DNA from: Flavobacterium sp. I-STPP5a
GTDB lineage: Bacteria > Bacteroidota > Bacteroidia > Flavobacteriales > Flavobacteriaceae
Direction: 5' to 3'
NCBI RefSeq assembly: GCF_009764685.1
Contig: NZ_VHLM01000078.1
Location: 23,582-87,581, forward strand
DNA length: 64,000 nucleotides
How positions within the stretch are numbered: position 1 is the stretch's first letter; each line of letters begins with the position of its first letter. A program made the position numbers and the translations under genes. Shown here piece by piece: positions 8,898 through 16,865 of this stretch. The notes under the pieces are model-generated. The model saw nothing but the letters and a program-made list of their open reading frames with translations. It searched no databases and was not told the origin of the DNA.

Positions 8898-9611
8898 CTA
8901 TTTTTCTTGAATTTTACCACCTATGAAAACTTCTTTGTTAATTTGTTTGGGTTTACCATAAATAAAAATAGAACCTCCGGCACGAACTTTTGCATCTACG
9001 AGCGTGGTAGCATAAACATCTGCTTCACCACCTGCAGAGACACTTATGGCGGTTTGTGTAGTAATTAATTCTTTGGAGCTTAAAGTACCTCCAGATGTAA
9101 TTATAATGTCCTGATTTGTTGCTTTTCCAGTTAAGGTAACAATTCCACCAGCATTGACTTTTACATTGACTTTTTGTACGTTTAAATCTAAAATAACTTC
9201 GCCACCAGATGTTGCATTTACGGCTAAACTGGTCTGTTTAAAATCATATTCACTAGAAACATAAGCACCTTCACTTACTGAAATTTCTTCAATTTTATTA
9301 AAATACAATTTTACAGTGATGTCATTACCAGAAAGTAATTTTGGGAACGGCATCCTTATTTTTAAAATTCCGTTTTTATTTACCGTCTCTAATTCTTCAG
9401 ATCGATCACCTGTAATAACAATCTTGTTTTCCGAAGCTGGAATTAATACAACTTTAATCTTATCAAAAACTTTAACTTCATCAAAATCACCTAGATTTCT
9501 AGATACTTGAGCATTCGTAATTTGACTTAAAATTACAAATGCAAGTAGCACTATTTTTTTAGTCCAATTTCTAAAATTACTTTTTTGGTATTCCTGAATC
9601 TTTAATTTCAT
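8898..9611 (-). CDS. DUF2807 (GIN-domain) secreted protein
   Basis: The 237-residue protein has a basic N-terminus, a hydrophobic stretch (about residues 20-34) and a probable cleavage after TNA-Q. It then has the typical GIN/DUF2807 opening with FDEVKVFDKIKVVLI, and repeating G-rich beta-helix turns such as VNAGGIVTLTGKA. Proteins of this type are exported, often called putative auto-transporter adhesin heads; the true role is unknown. It starts 5 bases after the rnr stop, so the two are almost surely co-transcribed. Confidence 0.85.
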   Translation of the reverse strand: MKLKIQEYQKSNFRNWTKKIVLLAFVILSQITNAQVSRNLGDFDEVKVFDKIKVVLIPASENKIVITGDRSEELETVNKNGILKIRMPFPKLLSGNDITVKLYFNKIEEISVSEGAYVSSEYDFKQTSLAVNATSGGEVILDLNVQKVNVKVNAGGIVTLTGKATNQDIIITSGGTLSSKELITTQTAISVSAGGEADVYATTLVDAKVRAGGSIFIYGKPKQINKEVFIGGKIQEK

Positions 9612-9616
9612 TTTTT

Positions 9617-11809
9617 TTACTTTATAGGTTCGCTAACTCTTCTTAAAAAATTAAAATCCAATTGTTTTTTAACTAAATCGGCATTTTTAACTTTAACGAA
9701 AATTTCATCTCCTAATTGCAATATCTTACCAGAAGTTGCTCCTGTTAATGCATATTGTTTTTCATCGAAAGTGTAATAATCATCACGTATGTCTCGAATA
9801 CGAACCATTCCTTCGCACTTATTTTCGATAATTTCAACATAAATTCCCCATTCTGTCACACCCGAAATCACACCCAAAAACTCTTGATCCTGATGATCTT
9901 GCATGTATTTTACTTGCATGTATTTGATAGAATCACGTTCCGCATTGGTTGCCAAACCTTCCATAGTTGAGGAATGTAAACATTTGGTTTCATACGTTTC
10001 TTCATCTACTGATTTTCCTCCATCAAGGTAAAACTGTAACAAACGGTGCACCATAACATCTGGATAACGACGTATTGGCGATGTAAAATGAGAATAATAA
10101 TCAAAAGCAAGTCCGTAATGACCAATGTTATCTGTAGAATATTTGGCTTTACTCATACTTCTAATAGCCAGTGTATCAATTAAATTTTGCTCTTTTTTAC
10201 CATTAACATCAGCCATTAATTGATTCAAAGATTTCGAAATATCCCCTTTGTTTCTGAAATCAATTTTGTAACCAAACTTAGCAATTACGGTTTGCATGGC
10301 TATTAATTTATCTTCATTAGGCTCATCATGGATTCTATAAATAAAGGTTTTCTTTTGTTTACCAATGTATTCTGCTACTTTTTTATTTGCCAAAAGCATA
10401 AACTCTTCAATCAAATGATTGGCATCTTTTGAAACTTTAAAGTAAACTCCTTGTGGTTCACCCGCATCGTCTAAATTGAATTTTACTTCGACTTTGTCAA
10501 AAGAGATGGCACCATCAGCCATTCTCTTTTTTCTAAAAATCTTAGCTATTTCATCCATTTTAAGCGTTGCTGCAACAATTTCTGCAGGAACTTGATATGA
10601 TGCTCCAGTGATCGAAATTTCTACAGGAATAACATCTTGTTTCGTTTCTATGATGTGTTGCGCTTCTTCGTAAGCAAAACGTTGATCCGAGAAAATTACC
10701 GTTCGACCAAACCACTGGTTTACCACTTGCGCTTTATCAGTAATTTCAAATATGGCCGAAAACGTATATTTCTCTTCATGCGGACGTAAGGAACACGCAA
10801 AGTTTGACAACACCTCAGGTAACATAGGTACTACTCTATCCACTAAATAAACCGATGTGGCACGTTGATAAGCTTCATCATCAAGGATGGTTCCTTCTTC
10901 TAAATAATAAGATACATCGGCAATGTGAATTCCAATTTCGAAATTTCCATTTTCTAATTCTTTGAAAGACAAAGCATCATCAAAATCTTTAGCATCTTTT
11001 GGATCTATGGTAAAAGTCAATGTATCACGCATATCACGACGATTGGCAATTTCTTCTTCCGTAATCGAAGTATCTATTTTTTGTGCATAAGTTTCAACTT
11101 CAATAGGAAACTCTGATGGTAAACCGTATTCAGCCAAAATAGCATGAATCTCCGTATCATGTTCACCTGGTTTACCTAAAACTTTAACAACGGTCCCAAA
11201 CGGACTATCAGCACGTTTTGGCCAATCTTCAATATGTACCAAAACTACATCACCTTGCTCCGCCTCTCCTATTTTATCCTTTGGAATAAAAATATCAGTA
11301 TACATTTTTGGATTCGCAGTAGAGACAAAAGCAAAATTAGCTTGGATATCAATTACGCCTACAAAATCTGTTTTGTGTCGTTCTATGACTTCAATAACTT
11401 CACCTTCAGGACGTTTTCCTTTTCTACGGTTGTACACGTAAACTTTAACAATATCTTTATCTAAAGCATGATTCAAGTTTGCGGTAGGAATAAAAACATC
11501 ATCCTCAAGATCTGGACAAACAAAAAAGGCTGTTTTACGACCCGTCATGTCTATTTTACCTTCGTAATAATCTTGACTAGCAGCTTTTACCAAAAATTTA
11601 CCTGGTTCCGACTCAATAATCTTATTTTGTGAGGCTAAAATCTTTAAATCTTTTATTATTTGATTTCTACTCTCTGTATCATCAAGCTCCAACTTTGCTC
11701 CTATTTGTTTATAATTGAATGCTTTATTAGCACTTTGCGATAGTATTTTTAATATTTTATCCGTGAAATCTTTCCCTTTCTTTATCGGCTTTCTTAATCT
11801 TTTACTCAT
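9617..11809 (-). CDS. rnr: Ribonuclease R
   Basis: 3'-5' exoribonuclease that degrades structured RNA. At 730 residues it is the normal size. In order it has an N-terminal winged-helix segment (about 10-70), cold-shock OB folds (about 75-230), an RNB catalytic domain with DPKDAKDFDDAL near 268-280 supplying the metal-binding Asp residues, and a C-terminal S1 domain (about 645-725). The E. coli-type basic tail is absent. It leads a minus-strand operon with the DUF2807 and LysE-type genes; no clear -7 box is seen upstream. Confidence 0.95.
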   Translation of the reverse strand: MSKRLRKPIKKGKDFTDKILKILSQSANKAFNYKQIGAKLELDDTESRNQIIKDLKILASQNKIIESEPGKFLVKAASQDYYEGKIDMTGRKTAFFVCPDLEDDVFIPTANLNHALDKDIVKVYVYNRRKGKRPEGEVIEVIERHKTDFVGVIDIQANFAFVSTANPKMYTDIFIPKDKIGEAEQGDVVLVHIEDWPKRADSPFGTVVKVLGKPGEHDTEIHAILAEYGLPSEFPIEVETYAQKIDTSITEEEIANRRDMRDTLTFTIDPKDAKDFDDALSFKELENGNFEIGIHIADVSYYLEEGTILDDEAYQRATSVYLVDRVVPMLPEVLSNFACSLRPHEEKYTFSAIFEITDKAQVVNQWFGRTVIFSDQRFAYEEAQHIIETKQDVIPVEISITGASYQVPAEIVAATLKMDEIAKIFRKKRMADGAISFDKVEVKFNLDDAGEPQGVYFKVSKDANHLIEEFMLLANKKVAEYIGKQKKTFIYRIHDEPNEDKLIAMQTVIAKFGYKIDFRNKGDISKSLNQLMADVNGKKEQNLIDTLAIRSMSKAKYSTDNIGHYGLAFDYYSHFTSPIRRYPDVMVHRLLQFYLDGGKSVDEETYETKCLHSSTMEGLATNAERDSIKYMQVKYMQDHQDQEFLGVISGVTEWGIYVEIIENKCEGMVRIRDIRDDYYTFDEKQYALTGATSGKILQLGDEIFVKVKNADLVKKQLDFNFLRRVSEPIK

Positions 11810-11928
11810 AAATCTTGTTCTTAAAAGTCTAAAATTACGAAATACTAAAGTGTTATCACTAAAATAGCGCTAGATTTAAATAAAATATAACTTTACGTAA
11901 TAGTTGTATCTTTATAAAAACTATACCA

Positions 11929-12162
11929 ATGGAAGCATTTAAAACGATTGCTATATTCAATTACGCACACGAAATTGTGGTCATCAAACATTTATTAGAG
12001 CAAGAAGCAATTGCTTTTTTTTTCGAAAACGAAAATCTCATAGCAGTCGATCCGTTTGGCAGTTTTGCATACGGCGGAATCAAACTCAAAATTCATCAAA
12101 ACGATTTTGAAAAAGTGCAAGCTCTTTTGGATCACTTGAACAACAATTTGAAAATCGTTTGA
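11929..12162 (+). CDS. DUF2007-type small signal-transducing-like protein
   Basis: A 77-residue protein with the pattern KTIAIFNYAHEIVVIKHLLEQEAI and a C-terminal KVQALLDHL helix. This fits the DUF2007 family of small alpha/beta proteins (PII-like fold by family knowledge). No signal peptide or membrane segment. It is divergent from rnr and borders the large noncoding gap on the right. Function unknown. Confidence 0.75.
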   Translation: MEAFKTIAIFNYAHEIVVIKHLLEQEAIAFFFENENLIAVDPFGSFAYGGIKLKIHQNDFEKVQALLDHLNNNLKIV

Positions 12163-12892
12163 GATCAATTTTAAAAATTTTTGAATTTTCTTTTTTCAAA
12201 GTTGTGAACATATATTTAAATAAACAAAAAGAAAAATTAAATTTTAAATCCTTCTTGGTTGTTATTATAGTGTGTTAATAATGGCAATAAATTTTTTAAA
12301 AATGATATTGAAAATCAGTTTTAAGATGTTATTTAGACTTATCAACATACTTATATTAGATTAATCTATTGATTTTAAAATAGTTTCTATTTTTAATTAA
12401 CAACGGTTGATAATTACAAATGAAATGTATTTGTAAATAAGTAATTTTTTAAAATTAGTTAATAAAGTACTTTTGAGTATTGATAACTTTTCTAAAAATT
12501 CAGCAAACTAAATTAGGAATTAATAAGTCAGTTTTGGATTAGTTATTTTTTTCATTTTACCAAAAAATAGTTCTTATTTTCTATCTCAAGTTATCAACAT
12601 TTTATGTTAACTTAAAGTTATCTGAATATCAAGCATTTGCATTTTGGTATTAACAACGTAAAATTTATAATTTATAATTTTAATTGTCATATTGATTTAC
12701 AGTTATTTACAATTAATTTGATATTGTTAATAACTACTAACTACCTTATAATTAATACTTTAAATAAAAATGTTTTTTAACACGTAATAATGTTAATAAG
12801 AATCAATTTTCCTCAATAAACTTAGCTGTATTTACTCCTTAATAGTAGAATAGTTTCTCTAAATTTGCAACACACAACTTAAAACATACAAA
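12163..12892. other. 730-base AT-rich noncoding region with DnaA-box-like cluster; candidate oriC
   Basis: No gene is seen in this stretch. It holds TTATCAACA at 12339-12347 and 12591-12599, its near match GGTTGATAA at 12405-12413, TTATTTACA at 12703-12711, and TGTTAATAA (reverse of TTATTAACA) at 12273-12281, 12725-12733 and 12791-12799. All but 12405-12413 fit TTATnnACA, the degenerate form of the DnaA box TTATCCACA. Very AT-rich tracts lie between them. Genes to the right are nearly all on the plus strand; to the left most bases are in minus-strand genes, as around an origin. dnaA itself is not adjacent, so this remains an inference. Confidence 0.45.
12860..12867 (+). promoter_or_regulatory. 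-7 promoter box for rpiB
   Basis: TAAATTTG matches TAnnTTTG, 25 bases before the rpiB ATG. Confidence 0.6.
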
Positions 12893-13324
12893 ATGAAAAT
12901 TTCAATAGGAAACGATCACGCCGGACCAGATTACAAAAAGGCAATTGTTGAAATGCTTATCGCAAAAGGACATCAAATAACCAATTATGGAACTGATTCA
13001 GTTGATAGTGTTGATTATCCTGATTTTGGACATCCAGTAGCTACTGATGTTACAGAAGGTAAAGCTGATTTAGGAATTGTAATTTGCGGAAGCGGAAACG
13101 GAATTGCAATGACTGTTAATAAACATGCTCAAGTTCGTGCAGCTTTGTGTTGGACTAAAGAAATTGCAGTTTTAGCGCGCCAACATAATGATGCTAATAT
13201 TATTAGTATTCCTGCTCGTTTCACTTCAATTCCACAAGTATTAGAAATGGTTGAAGCTTTTATTACTACTGATTTTGAAGGTGGCAGACACCAAAATCGT
13301 GTCAATAAAATAGCCTGTCCATAA
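12893..13324 (+). CDS. rpiB: Ribose-5-phosphate isomerase B
   Basis: Interconverts ribose 5-phosphate and ribulose 5-phosphate in the pentose phosphate pathway. The 143 residues match the RpiB/LacAB family: NDHAG at 7-11, YPDFGHPVA at 42-50, catalytic C65 followed by GSGNG (66-70), and NKHAQVRAALC from 77. It has its own -7 box and terminator. It lies directly right of the candidate origin and points away from it. Confidence 0.95.
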   Translation: MKISIGNDHAGPDYKKAIVEMLIAKGHQITNYGTDSVDSVDYPDFGHPVATDVTEGKADLGIVICGSGNGIAMTVNKHAQVRAALCWTKEIAVLARQHNDANIISIPARFTSIPQVLEMVEAFITTDFEGGRHQNRVNKIACP

Positions 13325-13331
13325 AATTTTG

Positions 13332-13387
13332 GCTGCTTCGCAGCTTTATAATTACATCAAGCTCGGTTTTTCACTGGGCTTTTTTTA
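13332..13387 (+). terminator. Two hairpins ending rpiB; second is an intrinsic terminator
   Basis: GCTGC-TTC-GCAGC at 13332-13344 is followed by AAGCTC (13359) pairing with GGGCTT (13376) and then a T run to 13387. The second hairpin has the terminator form. Confidence 0.7.
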
Positions 13388-13398
13388 TTTTCTATTGA

Positions 13399-13689
13399 CT
13401 AAATTAATGTTTTATCACTTAAAATTCCAAAGTTAAAACATAGATAGAGCAGTGCAATTTGTAAAGTAGCAAGTAACCAAAACTTCCATAAATAGCTTTT
13501 TTTGGCTGTTTTATGTCTAAAAAGTAGCATTGCAATTCCGGAACCAAATGTTCCGCCTAGAAATACAAAACTCAAAAGAGTACGTTCAGGTATTCTTTTT
13601 TTGTGATTTGTAGCTAAAAATTTATCATAACCTATGCTCACAAAAGCGATTAGGTTAATCATAAAAAAGAAACAGAATAAAACAGTCAT
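13399..13689 (-). CDS. DUF1294 small membrane protein
   Basis: A 96-residue protein with hydrophobic segments near residues 1-20, 36-58 and 70-90. It has the core pattern YDKFLATNHKKRIPERTLL then GGTFGSGIAMLLFRHKT, which is the DUF1294 signature. A -7 box (TATCTTTG on the minus strand, 13707-13714) lies 18 bases upstream. Function unknown; probably inner membrane. Divergent from tex. Confidence 0.85.
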   Translation of the reverse strand: MTVLFCFFFMINLIAFVSIGYDKFLATNHKKRIPERTLLSFVFLGGTFGSGIAMLLFRHKTAKKSYLWKFWLLATLQIALLYLCFNFGILSDKTLI

Positions 13690-13742
13690 TTGATTTAAAT
13701 TAAAGTCAAAGATATTATTTTAGCATTTAGAAAATAGAGACA

Positions 13743-15866
13743 ATGACAAATATAGATTTCATAAAAAAACAGGTTGCTACAGTAGCCATAAACATTCAAA
13801 AAACAGTTCAACTTTTACAAGAAGATTGTACGATTCCGTTTATTTCCCGTTATCGAAAAGATACTACTGGAAATCTAGATGAAGTACAAATTGAACACAT
13901 TGCCAAGCTTCAAAAAGAATACGAAGCGATTGTAAAACGCAAAGAAGGGATCGTAAAATCAATTGAAGAGCAAAACGGATTAACGCCAGAATTAGACAAA
14001 AAAATACAACAAAGTTTTGATTTACAAGAATTAGAAGATTTGTATTTGCCTTTCAAAAAGAAGAAAAAAACCAAAGCTGATGTGGCTCGAGAAAATGGTT
14101 TAGAACCATTAGCGAAAATCATCATGGCTCAAAACAAAGAGGATATTGATTTCCTAGCAACGAAATATTTGAACGATAGTGTCCATAATGAAGATGCTGC
14201 TTTGCAGGGTGCAAGGGATATTATTGCCGAATGGATCAACGAAAATATTTTTGTTCGTAAACAGTTGCGTCGTTTGTATGAGCGCAAAGCAACCATCACG
14301 ACCAAAGTAGTAAAAACCAAAAAAGACGAAGAAGGCGCTCAAAAATTCAACCAATATTTTGATTGGTCTGAACCGTTAACAAAAGCACCTTCGCATAGAT
14401 TATTAGCAATGCTTCGTGCCGAAAATGAGGGTTTTATCAAGTTTAAAGTAGAAGTAGATCTTGATGAAGCCTATGATATTATTGACGAATTGGTTTTAAA
14501 AGGAGACAGTCCAGCCACGCCACACGTACAATTAGCCATTGAAGACAGCTACAAACGATTGCTAAATCCTGCTATTTCAAACGAAGCTTTGCAAGAAGCG
14601 AAAGCCAAGGCTGATGCCAATTCGATTCAGGTTTTTGCTACCAATTTAGGGCAGTTATTGCTTGCGCCACCGTTGGGTGAAAAAAGAATTTTAGCCATCG
14701 ACCCAGGATTTCGTTCAGGTTGTAAAGTAGTATGCTTAGACGAAAAAGGCGATTTAATTTACAATGAAACCATTTATCCGCACGCGCCACAAAACGAAAC
14801 CGCTATGGCCATGAAAAAGATAAAATCGATGGTAAACGCCTATAATATTGATGCTATTTCAATAGGTAACGGAACAGCATCGCGCGAAACCGAATTCTTT
14901 ATTAAAAAAATTGCTTTTGATAGAACGGTTCAGGTTTTCATTGTTTCAGAGGCGGGTGCTTCGGTGTATTCCGCTTCCAAAATTGCTCGTGAAGAATTCC
15001 CAAATTATGATGTAACCGTGAGAGGCTCAGTTTCTATCGGTCGCCGATTGAGTGATCCTTTGGCCGAGTTGGTAAAAATTGATCCAAAAGCCATTGGCGT
15101 AGGCCAATACCAGCACGATGTGGATCAAAGTAAATTGAAAGAAGAACTGGATACTACTGTGGTTCGTTGCGTGAATTCAGTTGGAGTAAACATCAACACT
15201 GCGAGTAAACATTTGTTGAGTTATGTGAGTGGAATAGGCGAGAAGCTAGCCGAAAATATTGTGAATTACCGTTCAGAAAATGGTCCTTTTGAGGATCGAA
15301 AACAACTCAAAAAAGTACCTCGTTTGGGCGAAAAAGCTTTTCAGCAAGGGGCTGCTTTTATTCGAATTAAAGACGGGAAAAATCCATTGGATAACTCAGC
15401 CGTTCACCCCGAAGCTTATTCAATTGTGGAAAAAATGGCCAAAGATTTGAAGCTGAAAGTCACTGATTTGATTGCTAACAAAGAGAAAACAGCCTTAATT
15501 AAACCAGAAAATTACATTACGGCTGAAATAGGTTTATTGACTTTAAAAGACATTATTAAAGAATTAGAAAAACCCGGTTTAGACCCTAGAAAAGCTGCAA
15601 AAGTTTTCGAATTTGATCCGAATGTAAAAACCATTAAAGATGTTAGGACTGGAATGATTTTGAACGGAATTGTTAATAACATTACTAATTTTGGTTGTTT
15701 TGTAGACTTGGGTATTAAAGAAAGTGGTTTGGTACACATTTCTCAACTCAAAGCCGGTTTTGTAAGCGATGTCAACGAAGTGGTCAAGTTACACCAGCAT
15801 GTTACTGTAAAAGTAACCGAAGTAGATGAGGATAGAAAGCGAATTCAGTTGACGATGGTTTTGTAA
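13743..15866 (+). CDS. tex: Tex family S1 RNA-binding transcription accessory protein
   Basis: At 707 residues with all Tex parts: an N-terminal helical region with FISRYRKDTTGNLDE near residue 33, a YqgF/RNase H-like domain starting at KRILAIDPGFRSG (about 315), helix-hairpin-helix repeats (about 480-560, with YVSGIGEKLAENIVNYR), and a C-terminal S1 domain (about 635-705). Tex binds nucleic acid and affects transcription; the exact role is not settled. It faces tatA and shares a bidirectional terminator with it. Confidence 0.95.
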   Translation: MTNIDFIKKQVATVAINIQKTVQLLQEDCTIPFISRYRKDTTGNLDEVQIEHIAKLQKEYEAIVKRKEGIVKSIEEQNGLTPELDKKIQQSFDLQELEDLYLPFKKKKKTKADVARENGLEPLAKIIMAQNKEDIDFLATKYLNDSVHNEDAALQGARDIIAEWINENIFVRKQLRRLYERKATITTKVVKTKKDEEGAQKFNQYFDWSEPLTKAPSHRLLAMLRAENEGFIKFKVEVDLDEAYDIIDELVLKGDSPATPHVQLAIEDSYKRLLNPAISNEALQEAKAKADANSIQVFATNLGQLLLAPPLGEKRILAIDPGFRSGCKVVCLDEKGDLIYNETIYPHAPQNETAMAMKKIKSMVNAYNIDAISIGNGTASRETEFFIKKIAFDRTVQVFIVSEAGASVYSASKIAREEFPNYDVTVRGSVSIGRRLSDPLAELVKIDPKAIGVGQYQHDVDQSKLKEELDTTVVRCVNSVGVNINTASKHLLSYVSGIGEKLAENIVNYRSENGPFEDRKQLKKVPRLGEKAFQQGAAFIRIKDGKNPLDNSAVHPEAYSIVEKMAKDLKLKVTDLIANKEKTALIKPENYITAEIGLLTLKDIIKELEKPGLDPRKAAKVFEFDPNVKTIKDVRTGMILNGIVNNITNFGCFVDLGIKESGLVHISQLKAGFVSDVNEVVKLHQHVTVKVTEVDEDRKRIQLTMVL

Positions 15867-15871
15867 AATAA

Positions 15872-15914
15872 AAAAGCCCTAGTTCTTAAAATGAATTAAG
15901 AACTAGGGCTTTCT
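15872..15914. terminator. Bidirectional terminator between tex and tatA
   Basis: A near-perfect 17-base stem, AAAGCCCTAGTTCTTAA with its complement, with T or A runs on both sides. It serves both convergent genes. Confidence 0.92.
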
Positions 15915-15938
15915 AAAATATTGTTTTTTAAAAAAAGA

Positions 15939-16139
15939 TTACTCTTTTGTTTCTTCTTTTTTACTTAAAGTCTGGCTGTCTTCTTTTGCAGCATTCTTAA
16001 ATTCCTTGATCCCACCACCAAGACCTTTCATTAATTCCGGTATCTTTTTACCACCAAAAAGGAGTAAAACAACAGCAATGATTAAAATCCATTCTGAACC
16101 ACCCGGCATGAAACCTAAAGTTATGTTTAAAAAGTTCAT
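15939..16139 (-). CDS. tatA: Sec-independent protein translocase TatA/E
   Basis: Pore-type subunit of the twin-arginine translocation system. From ATG at 16139 the protein is 66 residues. It has a short periplasmic end, a single membrane helix ([20 protein letters not shown], about 17-36) with the FGGKKIPEL hinge, then an amphipathic helix and charged tail. A longer frame to 16226 exists, but the 29 extra residues are unlike TatA and would put residues before the membrane helix. tatC is not in the window. Confidence 0.9.
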   Translation of the reverse strand: MNFLNITLGFMPGGSEWILIIAVVLLLFGGKKIPELMKGLGGGIKEFKNAAKEDSQTLSKKEETKE

Positions 16140-16292
16140 ATCTCTAATATTTAAATATAAGTTACAAAGGTAAATAGAAATATGCATCCTAAATTTTTTT
16201 TGTTCAGTTTTTTTTGATTCAATCACCGTTAAAAATTTACTAAATGTGGTATTTTTATTTTAACGGCTTGTAAAAACTAGTAAATACAAGCA

Positions 16293-16327
16293 ATAACAAT
16301 TATTGTTATATTTGTTTGATAAACAAA
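16293..16327 (+). promoter_or_regulatory. Palindrome overlapping the -7 box of the 16332 gene
   Basis: ATAACAAT-T-ATTGTTAT (16293-16309) is a perfect 8-base inverted repeat that runs into the -7 box TATATTTG (16307-16314). A second inverted repeat, TTTGTTT...AAACAAA, lies at 16311-16327 just before the ATG. It could be an operator, but AT-rich DNA makes chance palindromes easy. Confidence 0.45.
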
Positions 16328-16331
16328 TTCT

Positions 16332-16838
16332 ATGTCCAAGAAAAGACTAAAACGTAAATTTATAAAGGAAAATTTATTCAATAAGAGGCGTTTAATTATC
16401 TTAAACGAGGATACTTTTGAAGAAACTTTTTCCTTGAAACTTACTTTAATGAATGTATTTGTAGTAGCGAGTGTAGGGGCAATACTTATTATAATTGTTA
16501 CTACTTTTATAATTGCATTTACTCCTTTAAGAGAGTTTATACCAGGCTATTCGTCGTCAAAATTAAAAAGAGAAGCCATAGAACTTGCTTTAAAATCAGA
16601 TTCTTTGTCTAAGGCTATTAAACAAAATGAGGATTATTTGAACGGAATAAAAAAGGTATTGACTGGAAAATTAGAATACGCAAAATTCAACAAGGATTCC
16701 ATTTTAGAATCGGCAACTACTTCAGATAAAGAAATAGACTTGTCCGCTACTGATGCGGAGTTGGAGTTACGAGAACAAGTTGCACTTGAGGACCAAAAAG
16801 CAAAATCATCAGGTTCTAAAACTAAAAAGTCAAACTAA
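16332..16838 (+). CDS. M23-peptidase-like N-terminal membrane protein without catalytic domain
   Basis: The 168-residue protein has a basic cytoplasmic start, the pattern RRLIILNEDTFEETFSLKL, one membrane helix (about 41-65) and TPLREFIPGYSS right after it. This head is typical of Bacteroidota envelope M23 (LytM) peptidases. Here the frame ends about 100 residues beyond the helix, and the H-x-G and H-x-H zinc motifs of LytM are absent. A coiled-coil-like periplasmic part and a K/S-rich tail complete it. It lies between tatA and the GH3 gene (28 bases). It may be a regulatory or structural relative rather than an enzyme. Confidence 0.65.
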   Translation: MSKKRLKRKFIKENLFNKRRLIILNEDTFEETFSLKLTLMNVFVVASVGAILIIIVTTFIIAFTPLREFIPGYSSSKLKREAIELALKSDSLSKAIKQNEDYLNGIKKVLTGKLEYAKFNKDSILESATTSDKEIDLSATDAELELREQVALEDQKAKSSGSKTKKSN

Positions 16839-16865
16839 AAATCTTTAAAAAGAAGCACTTACATA

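Noticed and set aside
12661..12780. CRISPR-like repetition in the AT-rich gap
   Set aside because: The repeated TTATAATTT-type words are low-complexity and not regularly spaced; no cas gene is in the window.
16140..16226. Longer TatA start at 16226
   Set aside because: It would put 29 unlike residues before the normal N-terminal membrane helix.
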